Assembly: GCA_934096015.1 (NCBI GenBank)
Contig: CAKOLD010000001.1
Location: 1 to 64,000 of the forward strand
Source: an uncultured Bacilli bacterium
GTDB taxonomy: Bacteria; Bacillota_I; Bacilli_A; RF39; UBA660
Direction of reading: 5' to 3'
DNA: 64,000 nucleotides
Shown: positions 26,929 to 35,884 of the stretch, piece after piece
Numbering within the stretch: position 1 is the stretch's first letter
How the letters are laid out: each line of letters starts with the position of its first letter
Made by a program: the position numbers and the translations under genes
Notes under the pieces: model-generated
Databases searched by the model: none
Told to the model about the DNA's origin: nothing
Seen by the model: the letters and a program-made list of their open reading frames with translations, nothing else

Positions 26929-29004
26929 CTAAACTTTCTTAAGACTTTTATGATTTTTCATCAATTTTTTTACTCCACTTTTAAAAGCAACCGTAACTAA
27001 ATTGCCATCAACTTCAATAACTACTCCAGTACCGTAAGAATCATGATTAACTAAATCTCCATTCTTAATATCTTCATTATCTGTATTATTATACAATTCT
27101 TTCTTATTTATAATTGGTTTTTCTGCTAAATTTTCTTCCTCACTATCGATCAAATCTTTATCAATTTCTGCTATAAATCTACTAGGTAAATTCATTTGAT
27201 CTTTACCATAAAGCATTCTTCTTTTAGCATTTGTAATATATAATCTTTCTCTAGCTCTAGTTATTCCAACATAACATAATCTTCTCTCTTCTTCTAAATT
27301 ATCTTCCATTAAAGACATATTATGTGGAAATATTCCTTCTTCCATTCCAATTAAAAAGACTACATCAAATTCCAAACCTTTAGCACTATGAATAGTCATC
27401 AAGGTTACTTCATCGTTATCTTCCTTATGACTACTTATATCACTAATTAAAGATATTTCTTCTAAAAAATCTCCTAAATTAACACACCCAGTTCTCTCTT
27501 CAAAAGAAGCTGTTATACTTTTAAATTCCAATAAATTATCTAAACGTAATTCATTTTCTAAGTTTTTTTCTTCTTCTAAAGATTCCTTTAATCCTGTTTT
27601 TTCAAGCACAGCATCAATAAGTTCGGTTAAACTCATGTTATTACTACACTCAACTAAATCTAAAATAATTTTTTTAAATTCCAACTCCTTCTTTGTAGAC
27701 AAAGCTTCAAACATACTAATACCTTCAATAGAACTAATATTTTCTAAATTTTTAATAGCACTATCTCCAATACCTCTTTTTGGAACATTAATAATTCTTC
27801 TTAAACTAACCTCATCATTATTATTATAAATCAATCTTAAATATGAAATTAGATCCTTTATTTCTTTACGATTATAAAAATAGTAACTACCGACAACTTT
27901 ATAAGGTATTCCCTTTTTTAAAAACATTTCTTCAACAACACGACTCTGAGCATTAGTTCTATATAAAACTCCAATTTCACTTTTTTTATAACCCTGTTCT
28001 AACAAAGATTGAATTTCACTTAAAACCAAAGTTATTTCATGTTTTTCATCATAACTTCTTAAATACTTTATTTTTACCCCTTCACCCTTTTCGCTCCACA
28101 GTTTTAAATCTTTTCTCTCTTTATTATTTTTTATTACACTATTAGCTGCATTCAAAATATTATTAGTACTTCGATAATTTTCTTCTAGTTTTATAATTTT
28201 GGCATCAGGATAATCTTTTTCAAAATTAATAATATTTTTATAATCAGCTTGTCTAAAAGCATATATACTTTGATTTACATCACCTACAACAAATAAATTT
28301 CGGTATTTTTCTGCAAGTAATTTACAAAGTTTATATTGAACAGGATTAGTATCTTGATACTCATCGATTAAAATATATTTAAATTTATCTTGATAATGTT
28401 CTAAAACAGTTTTATCATTTCTAAAAAGTTCTACTGGTTTAACAAGCAAATCATCAAAATCAACACTATTATTATTTTTCATCATAACCTGATATTTTGT
28501 ATAAACATCAACAACAACTTTATCAATTGGAGTATTAAAAAATTTATCAAGTTCCATTTGACTTAACATTTGATTTTTAATAAAACTAATTTTATTTCTT
28601 ATATAGTATGGACTATACTGTTTAGTATCCAAATTTAAATTCTTTAATATTTTTTTTATTATACTAAGTACATCTTCTGAATCAATAATTGTAAAATTTT
28701 TATCTAAACCAACTAAAGCATAGTTTTCTCTAATTACTCTTAATCCAAATGAATGAAAAGTCCCAATAAAACTATTAATCGGTCCTAACATAGCACTTAT
28801 TCTATCACGCATTTCTTTAGCCGCTTTGTTAGTAAATGTAATTGCTAATATATTATAATCATTAACACCATTTTCAATAAGTTTAGTTATTCGGGTAGTT
28901 AAAACACTTGTTTTTCCACTACCAGCTCCAGCCATGACTAAACATGGACCTTCTTTGACATTTACCGCTTCTATTTGTTGTTTATTCAATTTTTTTGTAT
29001 CCAT
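26929..29004 (-). CDS. pcrA: ATP-dependent DNA helicase PcrA (UvrD/Rep family)
   Basis: A 691-residue superfamily 1A helicase acting in repair and replication restart. Motif I AGAGSGKT at 25-32, motif Ia AITFTNKAAKEMRDRI, motif II DEYQDTNPVQ, motif III VGDVNQSIYAFRQAD, motif IV LEENYRSTNNIL, motif V TIHSAKGLEFDVVFL and motif VI VGITRARERLYI are complete. A C-terminal Tudor-like tail (GDLVNHDSYGTGVVIEVDGN) binds RNA polymerase in Bacillus. Length is slightly below the usual 730. It starts the pcrA-nucleotidyltransferase-ligA operon. Confidence 0.97.
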   Translation of the reverse strand: MDTKKLNKQQIEAVNVKEGPCLVMAGAGSGKTSVLTTRITKLIENGVNDYNILAITFTNKAAKEMRDRISAMLGPINSFIGTFHSFGLRVIRENYALVGLDKNFTIIDSEDVLSIIKKILKNLNLDTKQYSPYYIRNKISFIKNQMLSQMELDKFFNTPIDKVVVDVYTKYQVMMKNNNSVDFDDLLVKPVELFRNDKTVLEHYQDKFKYILIDEYQDTNPVQYKLCKLLAEKYRNLFVVGDVNQSIYAFRQADYKNIINFEKDYPDAKIIKLEENYRSTNNILNAANSVIKNNKERKDLKLWSEKGEGVKIKYLRSYDEKHEITLVLSEIQSLLEQGYKKSEIGVLYRTNAQSRVVEEMFLKKGIPYKVVGSYYFYNRKEIKDLISYLRLIYNNNDEVSLRRIINVPKRGIGDSAIKNLENISSIEGISMFEALSTKKELEFKKIILDLVECSNNMSLTELIDAVLEKTGLKESLEEEKNLENELRLDNLLEFKSITASFEERTGCVNLGDFLEEISLISDISSHKEDNDEVTLMTIHSAKGLEFDVVFLIGMEEGIFPHNMSLMEDNLEEERRLCYVGITRARERLYITNAKRRMLYGKDQMNLPSRFIAEIDKDLIDSEEENLAEKPIINKKELYNNTDNEDIKNGDLVNHDSYGTGVVIEVDGNLVTVAFKSGVKKLMKNHKSLKKV

Positions 29005-29028
29005 AACTACCTCTATTTTTCCTAATTA

Positions 29029-29037
29029 ATTATACCA
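29029..29037 (-). promoter_or_regulatory. extended -10 promoter of pcrA
   Basis: TGGTATAAT on the minus strand 24 bases before the pcrA ATG; the -10 is perfect and extended, the -35 is poor. Confidence 0.6.
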
Positions 29038-29078
29038 AATATATTTTTTTTATTAAATAGTTTTAAAAATTTTTGTAC

Positions 29079-29110
29079 AAAAAAAGATGTATAAAAAATA
29101 ATAAACATCT
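29079..29110 (-). terminator. terminator after the mTERF-like pair
   Basis: AGATGT / ACATCT (6 bp) with a 14-base AT-rich loop, followed on the minus strand by six T, starting three bases after the stop codon. Confidence 0.65.
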
Positions 29111-29113
29111 ATT

Positions 29114-29410
29114 TTATATATTGTAATTAATTAAGTCATCAACAGAATTATTTAAAATATCAACTAACATATCTTCGTTTAACTTAGTAAAATTTTGTTT
29201 TATCAATTTTAAAGGTAAACAAAACAAATCAATTCTATTAAGTAATATATTCTCAATGTTATTTACACCTAAATCATATAAATAGTTGATGACTTCTTTG
29301 ACATTTTTTTTCATTAATTCCAAGTTTTTTATAATATTTAAATCATTAGACTTAAGAATATTTTCAATTACTTCATCACTCAAGTCAAATTCTTTTAAAT
29401 AATTAAGCAT
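29114..29410 (-). CDS. small helical-repeat protein, mTERF-like
   Basis: A 98-residue all-helical protein. It starts MLNYLKEFDLSDEVIENIL, with an ATG overlapping the stop of the larger gene upstream (TAATG) and AAGAGGTG as its binding site. The stretch KEVINYLYDLGVNNIENIL followed by RIDLFCLPLKLIKQNF has the spacing of one mTERF repeat (helix, Gly-Val turn, helix, then a short helix starting near a hydrophobic P/L position). Such repeats bind nucleic acid in eukaryotic proteins; a role here is unproven. No membrane segment or catalytic motif is visible. Confidence 0.6.
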   Translation of the reverse strand: MLNYLKEFDLSDEVIENILKSNDLNIIKNLELMKKNVKEVINYLYDLGVNNIENILLNRIDLFCLPLKLIKQNFTKLNEDMLVDILNNSVDDLINYNI

Positions 29411-30444
29411 TACGCACACCTCTTACGTCCCGCTTCTCTTGTCTTTCCATAATTTGTTATAAAAAATGCTCTAATATTATCCAAATATTTAGGATCATTT
29501 TTTGGGACTTCTCCATAATAACTCATTTTTTGGATAGTTTCAAGTCGTTTATCTAATTCAACATATCCTAAAACTTCATAGCCAAGTCCTTTACTTAAGT
29601 TTGTAACTTCAACCCCATGTGCTTTTAAAATTTCCACATTACTTTTTAGCAAGTCTTTATTTACCACAAAAACATTACCACAATATTCAATCATAGTTGG
29701 AACATCTAACCCAAAACTATGTATCTCATTTACTAATGATTCCAAATCACTAGTAAGAAGTATTACAGGTTTATTAATAATTACATTCCTAACATTAACA
29801 TTATTTTCCTCTAATATTTTTAAATTTTTTAAAAACAAATCATAATTCCCCGGAATTTCTTCTGGAGTATTTTTCATAAAAATAGCTGGAATAGACTCAA
29901 TAGCTTTTCCAAGACACCTTCCATCAATCACTCCATCATTCCTAAAAACATCAACAATATCTCCTATCAATTTTTTGTTTGAAAACATTAAAATATTTAA
30001 AATAATATTAGGATCAGATAATCTATTAATTATTCTATTTTCAGGTTTCTTAGAATTCTTGATAAACTTAGCAGTTTGTTCAACTTCTTTCAAACTTTTA
30101 ACATTTTTCATATAATTCAAATTTGTTTCACTTAAATCACCAGATTCAATACCAAGATAACTTAATATATCAGACCAAGTAATTTCATTTTTAGGAGAAA
30201 CATTAGTTTTCTCAGTTACATAATGTTCTTGTAACCCTAAGAGTTTAACATTATATACAGCAATTTCATACATTATTTGATATAAAAAAGAATCAATTTC
30301 ATTTATTTCACTCTTTTTAGCCACTTGCTCAATACAATTTATATCGGAAGCATTAATTATTTCATTCGAGTTTACTTTATTAACCAAATAATTTATTTCT
30401 GGTGTATATAACTTAGATAATAAATTTAATAAATTCTCAGACAT
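29410..30444 (-). CDS. helical-repeat protein, mTERF-like C-terminal half
   Basis: A 344-residue soluble protein not assignable to a named family. The first 130 residues are helical and acidic. From about 205 there are repeated units of some 33 residues: LKNLKILEENNVNVRNVI, then KPVILLTSDLESLVNEIHSFGLDVPTMI, then KDLLKSNVEILKAHGVEVTNL. The pattern (helix, Gly-Leu/Val-Asp turn, next helix) recalls mTERF repeats, with the K-P-x-I-L step typical of them. The C terminus ITNYGKTREAGRKRCA is strongly basic. It has AGGAGG upstream and is coupled to the smaller repeat protein downstream, so the two likely act together. Confidence 0.6.
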   Translation of the reverse strand: MSENLLNLLSKLYTPEINYLVNKVNSNEIINASDINCIEQVAKKSEINEIDSFLYQIMYEIAVYNVKLLGLQEHYVTEKTNVSPKNEITWSDILSYLGIESGDLSETNLNYMKNVKSLKEVEQTAKFIKNSKKPENRIINRLSDPNIILNILMFSNKKLIGDIVDVFRNDGVIDGRCLGKAIESIPAIFMKNTPEEIPGNYDLFLKNLKILEENNVNVRNVIINKPVILLTSDLESLVNEIHSFGLDVPTMIEYCGNVFVVNKDLLKSNVEILKAHGVEVTNLSKGLGYEVLGYVELDKRLETIQKMSYYGEVPKNDPKYLDNIRAFFITNYGKTREAGRKRCA

Positions 30445-30456
30445 AATAAACCTCCT

Positions 30457-31080
30457 TTACCATTTATTGTGGTTTTTTTTACCCAACAACACTAAATTTC
30501 TCTGGGTAATATATTTTAGTAACTGCCATTTTTCACTCATTATTAATCCACTTTTCTTTAAAACATCATTAAATTCTTCTAAATTAGTAAGTGGAATAAT
30601 AAGTTCATCATCTTTAAAATACTTTAAATATTTTTGATACAAATCATCTGCCATTTTTAAACTATCCAAATAACTTTCATTACTTTCTTTAAATTCTAAA
30701 ACAAATTCTTTAATATGATTTGCTTGTTCATCCAACCAATGTTGTGCCTCATCTTTCTTTAATTCCAGGTTTTCATCAACTTTACCCTCTAAAATTAATT
30801 CAGTAAAATTCTTAGAAACTTCTGAATAATATTCAAAATTTTTCAAACATTCTTCTGGATTATTATAATTCACTACCTCTATAATTTTACCAAAATCCTC
30901 CAAAGAAATTAAAGCCAAATCATCCCCATTTATATATAAAACATCTTTTAAAGTCTGCTTTTTCAAAATATTAACTATATCATTTACTCTATTTACTTTA
31001 TCCTCAAATTGTTTAATTTGAATCTGTAAAAAATCTATTTTTTTGTGTAATTCGGAAACAAAAGTCTTAACAACTATCAT
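30457..31080 (-). CDS. hypothetical coiled-coil protein
   Basis: A 207-residue soluble, charged, mostly helical protein. I chose the ATG at 31080 because AGGAGG lies seven bases upstream; an earlier in-frame start lacks one. Residues about 8-38 (ELHKKIDFLQIQIKQFEDKV) should form a coiled coil and the middle part is rich in Glu and Lys. No catalytic motif, signal peptide or membrane helix is visible. It leads the operon with the two mTERF-like genes (12-base gap) and has a good promoter. Function unknown. Confidence 0.65.
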   Translation of the reverse strand: MIVVKTFVSELHKKIDFLQIQIKQFEDKVNRVNDIVNILKKQTLKDVLYINGDDLALISLEDFGKIIEVVNYNNPEECLKNFEYYSEVSKNFTELILEGKVDENLELKKDEAQHWLDEQANHIKEFVLEFKESNESYLDSLKMADDLYQKYLKYFKDDELIIPLTNLEEFNDVLKKSGLIMSEKWQLLKYITQRNLVLLGKKNHNKW

Positions 31081-31103
31081 ATGTAAGCCTCCTACTATCA
31101 CCA

Positions 31104-31132
31104 ATTATACCATACTTATTAATATAATACAA
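31104..31132 (-). promoter_or_regulatory. promoter of the coiled-coil/mTERF-like operon
   Basis: TTGTAT (31127-31132), 17 bases, TATAAT (31104-31109) preceded by TGG: a strong, extended -10 promoter on the minus strand. Confidence 0.8.
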
Positions 31133-31164
31133 ACAAATATTCAATATACAAAAACTTTATAAAA

Positions 31165-31193
31165 TTGTAAAATAAACAAATATGTGATATATT
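31165..31193 (+). promoter_or_regulatory. promoter of the divergent two-gene unit
   Basis: TTGTAA (31165-31170) and TATATT (31188-31193) with 17-base spacing on the plus strand, 24 bases before the ATG. Confidence 0.7.
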
Positions 31194-31217
31194 TAAAAAA
31201 AATAAAGAGGTGATTTT

Positions 31218-31430
31218 ATGGATAACAAAGAATACAACATCGATATTGAAAATACTAATATAATTCCAATACCTGAAGAGGCCAGAAAATTACTTAATAC
31301 AGAATCAAATAAAAGTAATAATTACGAAAAAAAATTAACAAAAAAGAATTGTATTATTTTAGTAGTTTTATTCATGGTATTAGTAGTTACAATAACTAGT
31401 GTTATTTATAAAATGATAATTGCTAAATGA
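31218..31430 (+). CDS. hypothetical small single-pass membrane protein
   Basis: A 70-residue protein. The first 44 residues are acidic/asparagine-rich with the segment IIPIPEEARKLLN, then a basic run (KKLTKKNC) precedes a membrane helix at about 47-66. This gives an N-in, C-out tail-anchor layout with almost nothing outside. AGAGGTGAT precedes the ATG. Its last four bases overlap the start of the next gene (ATGA). No family recognised. Confidence 0.65.
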   Translation: MDNKEYNIDIENTNIIPIPEEARKLLNTESNKSNNYEKKLTKKNCIILVVLFMVLVVTITSVIYKMIIAK

Positions 31431-31681
31431 AAGAACTTGAATATTATGTAAAGAACATAAGTAAAGACTATCAACTTAAAAAAGTCAACAAAAATCTTCT
31501 ATTAACAAACTATGAAATAAATGTTTTAAAAAAATATAATATTAGTTACAACACATGTAATTCGTATAATGAAATTTTATATTTAATTGATATCATTTTA
31601 AACAATGATTATTTAAAAGATTTAGAAGACATATCAATAAGTATTAGTGAAAGAAATTACTATCAAAACACAAACAAATAG
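31427..31681 (+). CDS. hypothetical small soluble protein
   Basis: An 84-residue, lysine/asparagine/tyrosine-rich protein, predicted to be helical, translationally coupled to the membrane protein before it. Phrases such as LLLTNYEINVLKKYNISYNTC and ISISERNYYQNTNK look conserved to me among small proteins of related uncultured Firmicutes, but I cannot name the family. The stop codon is part of the following terminator. Function unknown; coupling suggests partnership with the small membrane protein. Confidence 0.6.
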   Translation: MKELEYYVKNISKDYQLKKVNKNLLLTNYEINVLKKYNISYNTCNSYNEILYLIDIILNNDYLKDLEDISISISERNYYQNTNK

Positions 31682-31705
31682 GAATGCGCACACATTCCTA
31701 TTTTT
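31679..31705 (+). terminator. terminator between the two-gene unit and smpB
   Basis: TAGGAATG / CATTCCTA (8 bp, 6-base loop) followed by TTTTT on the plus strand. It begins in the stop codon TAG and abuts the smpB stop, so it may serve both converging transcripts. Confidence 0.8.
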
Positions 31706-32132
31706 AAATATTCCTGGATTGTTCCCTTTTTAAATCTCTCTCTTTTATAGTTTCTCTTTTATCGTAAAGTTTTTTGCCCTTACACAAGCCAAGCAAAATC
31801 TTAACGTAATTATTCTTAAAATATAATTTTAAAGGAACTAAACTATATCCTTCTTTTATAACACCTTCACGTAGCTTTTGAATTTCATTTTTTTTAAGTA
31901 ACAACTTTCTTTCTCTTCTTTCGGGAACATTATATCTGTTACCTTCAAAATAAGGAGCAATATACATATTAATTACGTAAACCTCACCATTTTTTACCCG
32001 AGCATAAGTATCTTTTAAATCTGCGCTTCCCTTACGAATAGATTTTATTTCAGTCCCCGTTAAAACTATACCAGCTTCTATTTCTTTTAAAATAAAATAA
32101 TCAAAATAGGCTTTCTTATTTTTTATTTCCAT
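31704..32132 (-). CDS. smpB: SsrA-binding protein SmpB
   Basis: A 142-residue SmpB, the tmRNA partner in ribosome rescue. The start [21 protein letters not shown], the core [22 protein letters not shown] and the tail [18 protein letters not shown] are diagnostic; the lysine/arginine-rich tail enters the empty mRNA channel. The ATG at 32132 is preceded by GGTGATAAAG within the end of rnr, and the two genes overlap by 17 bases. A longer frame upstream is not real. The tmRNA itself is in this window at 48989-49341. Confidence 0.97.
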   Translation of the reverse strand: MEIKNKKAYFDYFILKEIEAGIVLTGTEIKSIRKGSADLKDTYARVKNGEVYVINMYIAPYFEGNRYNVPERRERKLLLKKNEIQKLREGVIKEGYSLVPLKLYFKNNYVKILLGLCKGKKLYDKRETIKERDLKREQSRNI

Positions 32133-34230
32133 CTTTATCACCATCAACCAAAACAAAATCAATAGTACGTGCTTCTTTACTAGCAGCGACACATTTAACA
32201 GTTACTTTATCACCAATTCTATAAGTTTTTTTTGTATTTTCCCCAACTAAACTTAATAAATTTTCCTCATAATTATAATAATCGCCTTTCAGTGTGTTAA
32301 CATGAACTAATCCTTCAACTAAATTATCAAGTTGTACAAAAAAGCCAAAATTAGTAACTGTGTCTATTACACCATCATATATTTCGCCAATTTTATCTTC
32401 CATATATTCGGCCATCTTCATATCATCAACTTCTCTTTCGGCTTCAACACTTTTTTGCTCTCTTTCACTAGCCTGTTCAGCAATTGTAACCAAATTTGTA
32501 TCCCAATAATTTATCGTTTCTCTTGATAAATCGTGGTCAAAAAGATAAGTTCGTAGTAATCTATGCACGATTAAATCAGGATATCTTCTGATTGGAGACG
32601 TAAAATGTGTATAACATGAACTAGCTAAACCAAAGTGACCTATATTTTCCTTTTGATAAATAGCCTTTTTCATACTACGTAAAAGCATACTGCTTAATAT
32701 TTTATATTCTGGTTTATCACTTAACTCTTCTAATAGTCTTTGCATATCTTTAGGGCTTACTGAATTATATTTTCCTTTAATAGTATAGCCTAATAAACTA
32801 ATTAATTTTAAAAACTGTTCTATTTTCTCACTACTTGGTTCTCCATGAGTCCTATAAATAAACGGTAAATCCATATTAAAAATATGAGTAGCTACAGTTT
32901 CATTAGCAGCAATCATAAAATCTTCAATAAGTTTTTCTCCATCTTCTCTGACTCTTTTTTCAATAGCAACAACTTTTTTATTCTTATCAACAATAATTTT
33001 TGGTTCATCCAAATCAAAATTAATGTATCCTTTTCTCTCTTTATGTTTTCTCAAAATATGAGCAAGTTCATTCATTTCTAATAAAGTATCCTTGTATTCT
33101 GTGTATTCAGGATCAACAATATTTCTCATCAATATATCATTTACTTTTGCATAAGTCATTTTAATTCTTGACTTAATAAATGAAGGAAAAATGTTATAAT
33201 CAACGACGTCTCCCTTAGAATCTATTTTCATTTCACAACTTATAGTTAGTCTTACTTGATTTGGATTCAAAGAACATATCCCATTGGATAATTTATGTGG
33301 TAACATCGGAATAACACTATCAGCTAAATAACTGCTTGTTCCACGTGCTAAAGCATCTACATCCAGTGGACTATTCAAAGAAACATAATGGCTAACATCA
33401 GCAATATGAACCCCTAACCAATAAAAATCTTTTTCTTTTTTTATACTAATCGCATCATCTATATCTTTAGTATCAGCACCATCTATAGTAAATATCATTT
33501 CTTGAGTTAAATCTGTTCTTCCTACTTTTTCTTGTTCACTTACTTCATTAGGCATATCTTCTGCCTGTTGCATTGATTCTTTGCTAAACTCTTCAAATAT
33601 TCCATATTTATACGCAACTGTTTTTATATCAACTCCAGGATCATCCTTGTGACCAATAACAGTAACTACACGTCCATAATAACGATTTTTACTAAGTTCT
33701 TTAATCAAAGAAACTAAAACTTTAGTTCCATCAACTAAACCTCTAGAACTAACTTTATCTAAAACTATTTCAAGATCCTTTTTTTCATCATCAAGTTTAA
33801 TAAAAACATCATCATTTTTGTTAACAATTTCACCTATAATATTTTTTAAATTTCTATTTAAAATTCTAACTACTCGACCTTCAGTTTTATTCTTTTTATT
33901 ATTTAGTTCCACTAACACATAATCTTCATTTACTGCCCCATTCAAATCGTCTTTAGCAATATAAATATCTTCTTCATCTGGTAAAACTAAAAAACCAAAA
34001 CCTTTTTTATTAACATCTAGTTTTCCTAATTTAAAGTTAGGACAATTTTTATATAAAACATATTTTTCTTTATTAGTTTTATACATAACATTTTCTTTGT
34101 ATAGTTCTTCCAAACTATTTTCTAAATCTTTTAATTCTTGAGGAGTTTTTAAGCCTAACAAATCATTTATTTCAATCAAAGTCAAAGCTTCCTTTTCTTG
34201 TTCCATTACACTAATTATTTTATCCTTCAT
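32116..34230 (-). CDS. rnr: ribonuclease R
   Basis: A 704-residue RNase II-family 3'-5' exoribonuclease that degrades structured RNA and rescued mRNAs. An N-terminal winged-helix region and cold-shock domains precede the RNB catalytic core. The metal-binding motif [17 protein letters not shown] holds the clustered aspartates. [35 protein letters not shown] and [18 protein letters not shown] follow, and a C-terminal S1 domain (about 615-695, [15 protein letters not shown]) ends the protein. The usual basic tail is short. secG-rnr-smpB is a common Firmicute order. Confidence 0.97.
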   Translation of the reverse strand: MKDKIISVMEQEKEALTLIEINDLLGLKTPQELKDLENSLEELYKENVMYKTNKEKYVLYKNCPNFKLGKLDVNKKGFGFLVLPDEEDIYIAKDDLNGAVNEDYVLVELNNKKNKTEGRVVRILNRNLKNIIGEIVNKNDDVFIKLDDEKKDLEIVLDKVSSRGLVDGTKVLVSLIKELSKNRYYGRVVTVIGHKDDPGVDIKTVAYKYGIFEEFSKESMQQAEDMPNEVSEQEKVGRTDLTQEMIFTIDGADTKDIDDAISIKKEKDFYWLGVHIADVSHYVSLNSPLDVDALARGTSSYLADSVIPMLPHKLSNGICSLNPNQVRLTISCEMKIDSKGDVVDYNIFPSFIKSRIKMTYAKVNDILMRNIVDPEYTEYKDTLLEMNELAHILRKHKERKGYINFDLDEPKIIVDKNKKVVAIEKRVREDGEKLIEDFMIAANETVATHIFNMDLPFIYRTHGEPSSEKIEQFLKLISLLGYTIKGKYNSVSPKDMQRLLEELSDKPEYKILSSMLLRSMKKAIYQKENIGHFGLASSCYTHFTSPIRRYPDLIVHRLLRTYLFDHDLSRETINYWDTNLVTIAEQASEREQKSVEAEREVDDMKMAEYMEDKIGEIYDGVIDTVTNFGFFVQLDNLVEGLVHVNTLKGDYYNYEENLLSLVGENTKKTYRIGDKVTVKCVAASKEARTIDFVLVDGDKDGNKK

Positions 34231-34251
34231 CTAAATTCCTCCATTTTTTTC

Positions 34252-34260
34252 ATTATAACA
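34252..34260 (-). promoter_or_regulatory. extended -10 promoter of rnr-smpB
   Basis: TGTTATAAT on the minus strand about 20 bases before the rnr ATG and just after the secG terminator. Confidence 0.55.
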
Positions 34261-34275
34261 TAATATTTTTTTACA

Positions 34276-34298
34276 AATAAAAAAAGTGCTAAAGCACT
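34276..34298 (-). terminator. intrinsic terminator after secG
   Basis: AGTGC / GCACT (5 bp, TTTA loop) followed by seven T on the minus strand, starting two bases after the secG stop. Confidence 0.7.
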
Positions 34299-34300
34299 CG

Positions 34301-34516
34301 TTAACTAATGTAAAGTATAAAAGCTATAATAATAAAAGCTGCACTCAAACACATTGTCAATCTTGTTATAAAAAGTTCAGCGCCTCTTTCTTTTTGCCTT
34401 TGAAACAATTCTGTATTTCCACCTGTAATTATTTGTCCTCCAGCACTAGCTTTATTACTTTGTAACAAAACAAGAACAATTAAAATCACGGCAATTACTA
34501 ATAATGCAGTCTCCAT
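34301..34516 (-). CDS. secG: preprotein translocase subunit SecG
   Basis: A 71-residue protein with the SecG layout: first membrane helix (about 3-20), the conserved LLQSNKASAGGQIITGGNTELF loop region in two halves, then a second helix (about 48-70). It assists the SecYE channel. GGAGGGTGA precedes the ATG. It lies between eno and rnr, its usual Firmicute neighbourhood. Confidence 0.93.
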   Translation of the reverse strand: METALLVIAVILIVLVLLQSNKASAGGQIITGGNTELFQRQKERGAELFITRLTMCLSAAFIIIAFILYIS

Positions 34517-34566
34517 AAACTCACCCTCCGTTTAAAAATCTACTTTATAATTTAACATAAAATTAA

Positions 34567-35778
34567 TTATTTTTCAAGAAGTTCTTCAATTTCTAATAAT
34601 CTATTATATTTAGCAACTCTTTCTCCTCTACAAAGTGATCCAGTTTTAATATATCCTAAATTTAAACCTACTGCCATATCTGCTATAAAAGTATCAAGAG
34701 TTTCACCACTTCTGTGACTTATAATAGTTTTAAAACCTGCGTTTTTAGCCATATCAATAGTTTCTAACATTTCACTAATAGTTCCAATTTGATTAGCTTT
34801 AAGTAATATTGAATTATTATAATGTTCGTGAATACCCTGATCTAATAATTTTTTATTAGTAACAAAATAATCATCACCTACCAGCATAATTTTATTACCT
34901 GCCTTTTTTGTAAAGGATTTAATAGCATCTAAATCAAATTCAGAAAAAGCATCCTCAATACTACAAATAGGATAATCATTTATTAAATCTAAATAATAAT
35001 TTTCTAAATCCACATACTCTAAATACTTACCATCAATAAAATATTTTCCCTCTTTATAAAATTCGCTTGCTGCACAATCTAAAGCTATAAAAACATTTTC
35101 ACCAGCTTTATAATTACTAACGTTAATCGCTTCAACTATTAAATCTAAAGCTTCTCTTGTAGATTTCATTTTAGGAGCAAATCCCCCCTCGTCCCCTACA
35201 TTAGTACTCATCCCTTTATTTTTTAAAATACCTTTTAAATTGTGAAAGATTTCAGCTCCAGCCTGTAGTGCAGACTTAAAAGAAGAAAATTTAGGAACTA
35301 TCATAAATTCTTGAATAGACAAGCCACTTGCTGCATGAACACCACCATTAACAATATTCATCATAGGAATAGGCATTGTAAAATCGTTCCCTAAACATTC
35401 AAAAAGTTCTCTGTGATTTTTTTGAGCTAATGCTTTCATAACACATAAAGAAACTCCTAAAATTGCATTTGCCCCCAAATTTGATTTATTATCAGTTCCA
35501 TCTAATTTTATTAAAATATCATCAATTTTTTTTTGGTCCAATTCTATTCCCTTTAAATTATCATTAATTATTGTATTTACGTTATTAACAGCCTTTAAAA
35601 CTCCTTTCCCATTATATCTATCTCCACCATCTCTTAATTCCAAAGCCTCATTAGATCCACAAGAAGCTCCAGAAGGAACACTTGAAACTACAAAGTTTCC
35701 ATCATAAAATAATTTAACCTCAACAGTAGGATTACCTCTACTATCTAATATCTCTCTTGCATATACTTTTTCTATCAT
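34567..35778 (-). CDS. eno: enolase
   Basis: A 403-residue enolase (2-phosphoglycerate to phosphoenolpyruvate), somewhat shorter than the usual 425-435. The start MIEKVYAREILDSRGNPTVE is canonical; I use the ATG at 35778 with AGGAG upstream over an earlier start. Catalytic features are NVGDEGGFAP, the metal site IALDCAASEFY, SIEDAFSE and VGDDYFVTN, then LLKANQIGT and the SHRSGET loop. Shortened loops account for the small size. In other Firmicutes it clusters with gap-pgk-tpi-pgm; here it is alone with its own promoter and followed by secG. Confidence 0.97.
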   Translation of the reverse strand: MIEKVYAREILDSRGNPTVEVKLFYDGNFVVSSVPSGASCGSNEALELRDGGDRYNGKGVLKAVNNVNTIINDNLKGIELDQKKIDDILIKLDGTDNKSNLGANAILGVSLCVMKALAQKNHRELFECLGNDFTMPIPMMNIVNGGVHAASGLSIQEFMIVPKFSSFKSALQAGAEIFHNLKGILKNKGMSTNVGDEGGFAPKMKSTREALDLIVEAINVSNYKAGENVFIALDCAASEFYKEGKYFIDGKYLEYVDLENYYLDLINDYPICSIEDAFSEFDLDAIKSFTKKAGNKIMLVGDDYFVTNKKLLDQGIHEHYNNSILLKANQIGTISEMLETIDMAKNAGFKTIISHRSGETLDTFIADMAVGLNLGYIKTGSLCRGERVAKYNRLLEIEELLEK

Positions 35779-35800
35779 TATATAATCTCCTAACAATAAA

Positions 35801-35829
35801 ATTATAAATTATTTGTAAATTATTAGCAA
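35801..35829 (-). promoter_or_regulatory. promoter of eno
   Basis: TTGCTA (35824-35829), 17 bases, perfect TATAAT (35801-35806) on the minus strand. Confidence 0.8.
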
Positions 35830-35854
35830 GTTTTATAAAAAAAATATAAAATCA

Positions 35855-35863
35855 TGCTATAAT
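35855..35863 (+). promoter_or_regulatory. extended -10 promoter of the Fem-type gene
   Basis: TGCTATAAT on the plus strand, 22 bases before the ATG, back to back with the eno promoter. Confidence 0.6.
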
Positions 35864-35884
35864 TGTATAAAGGAAGGTGTGCAT

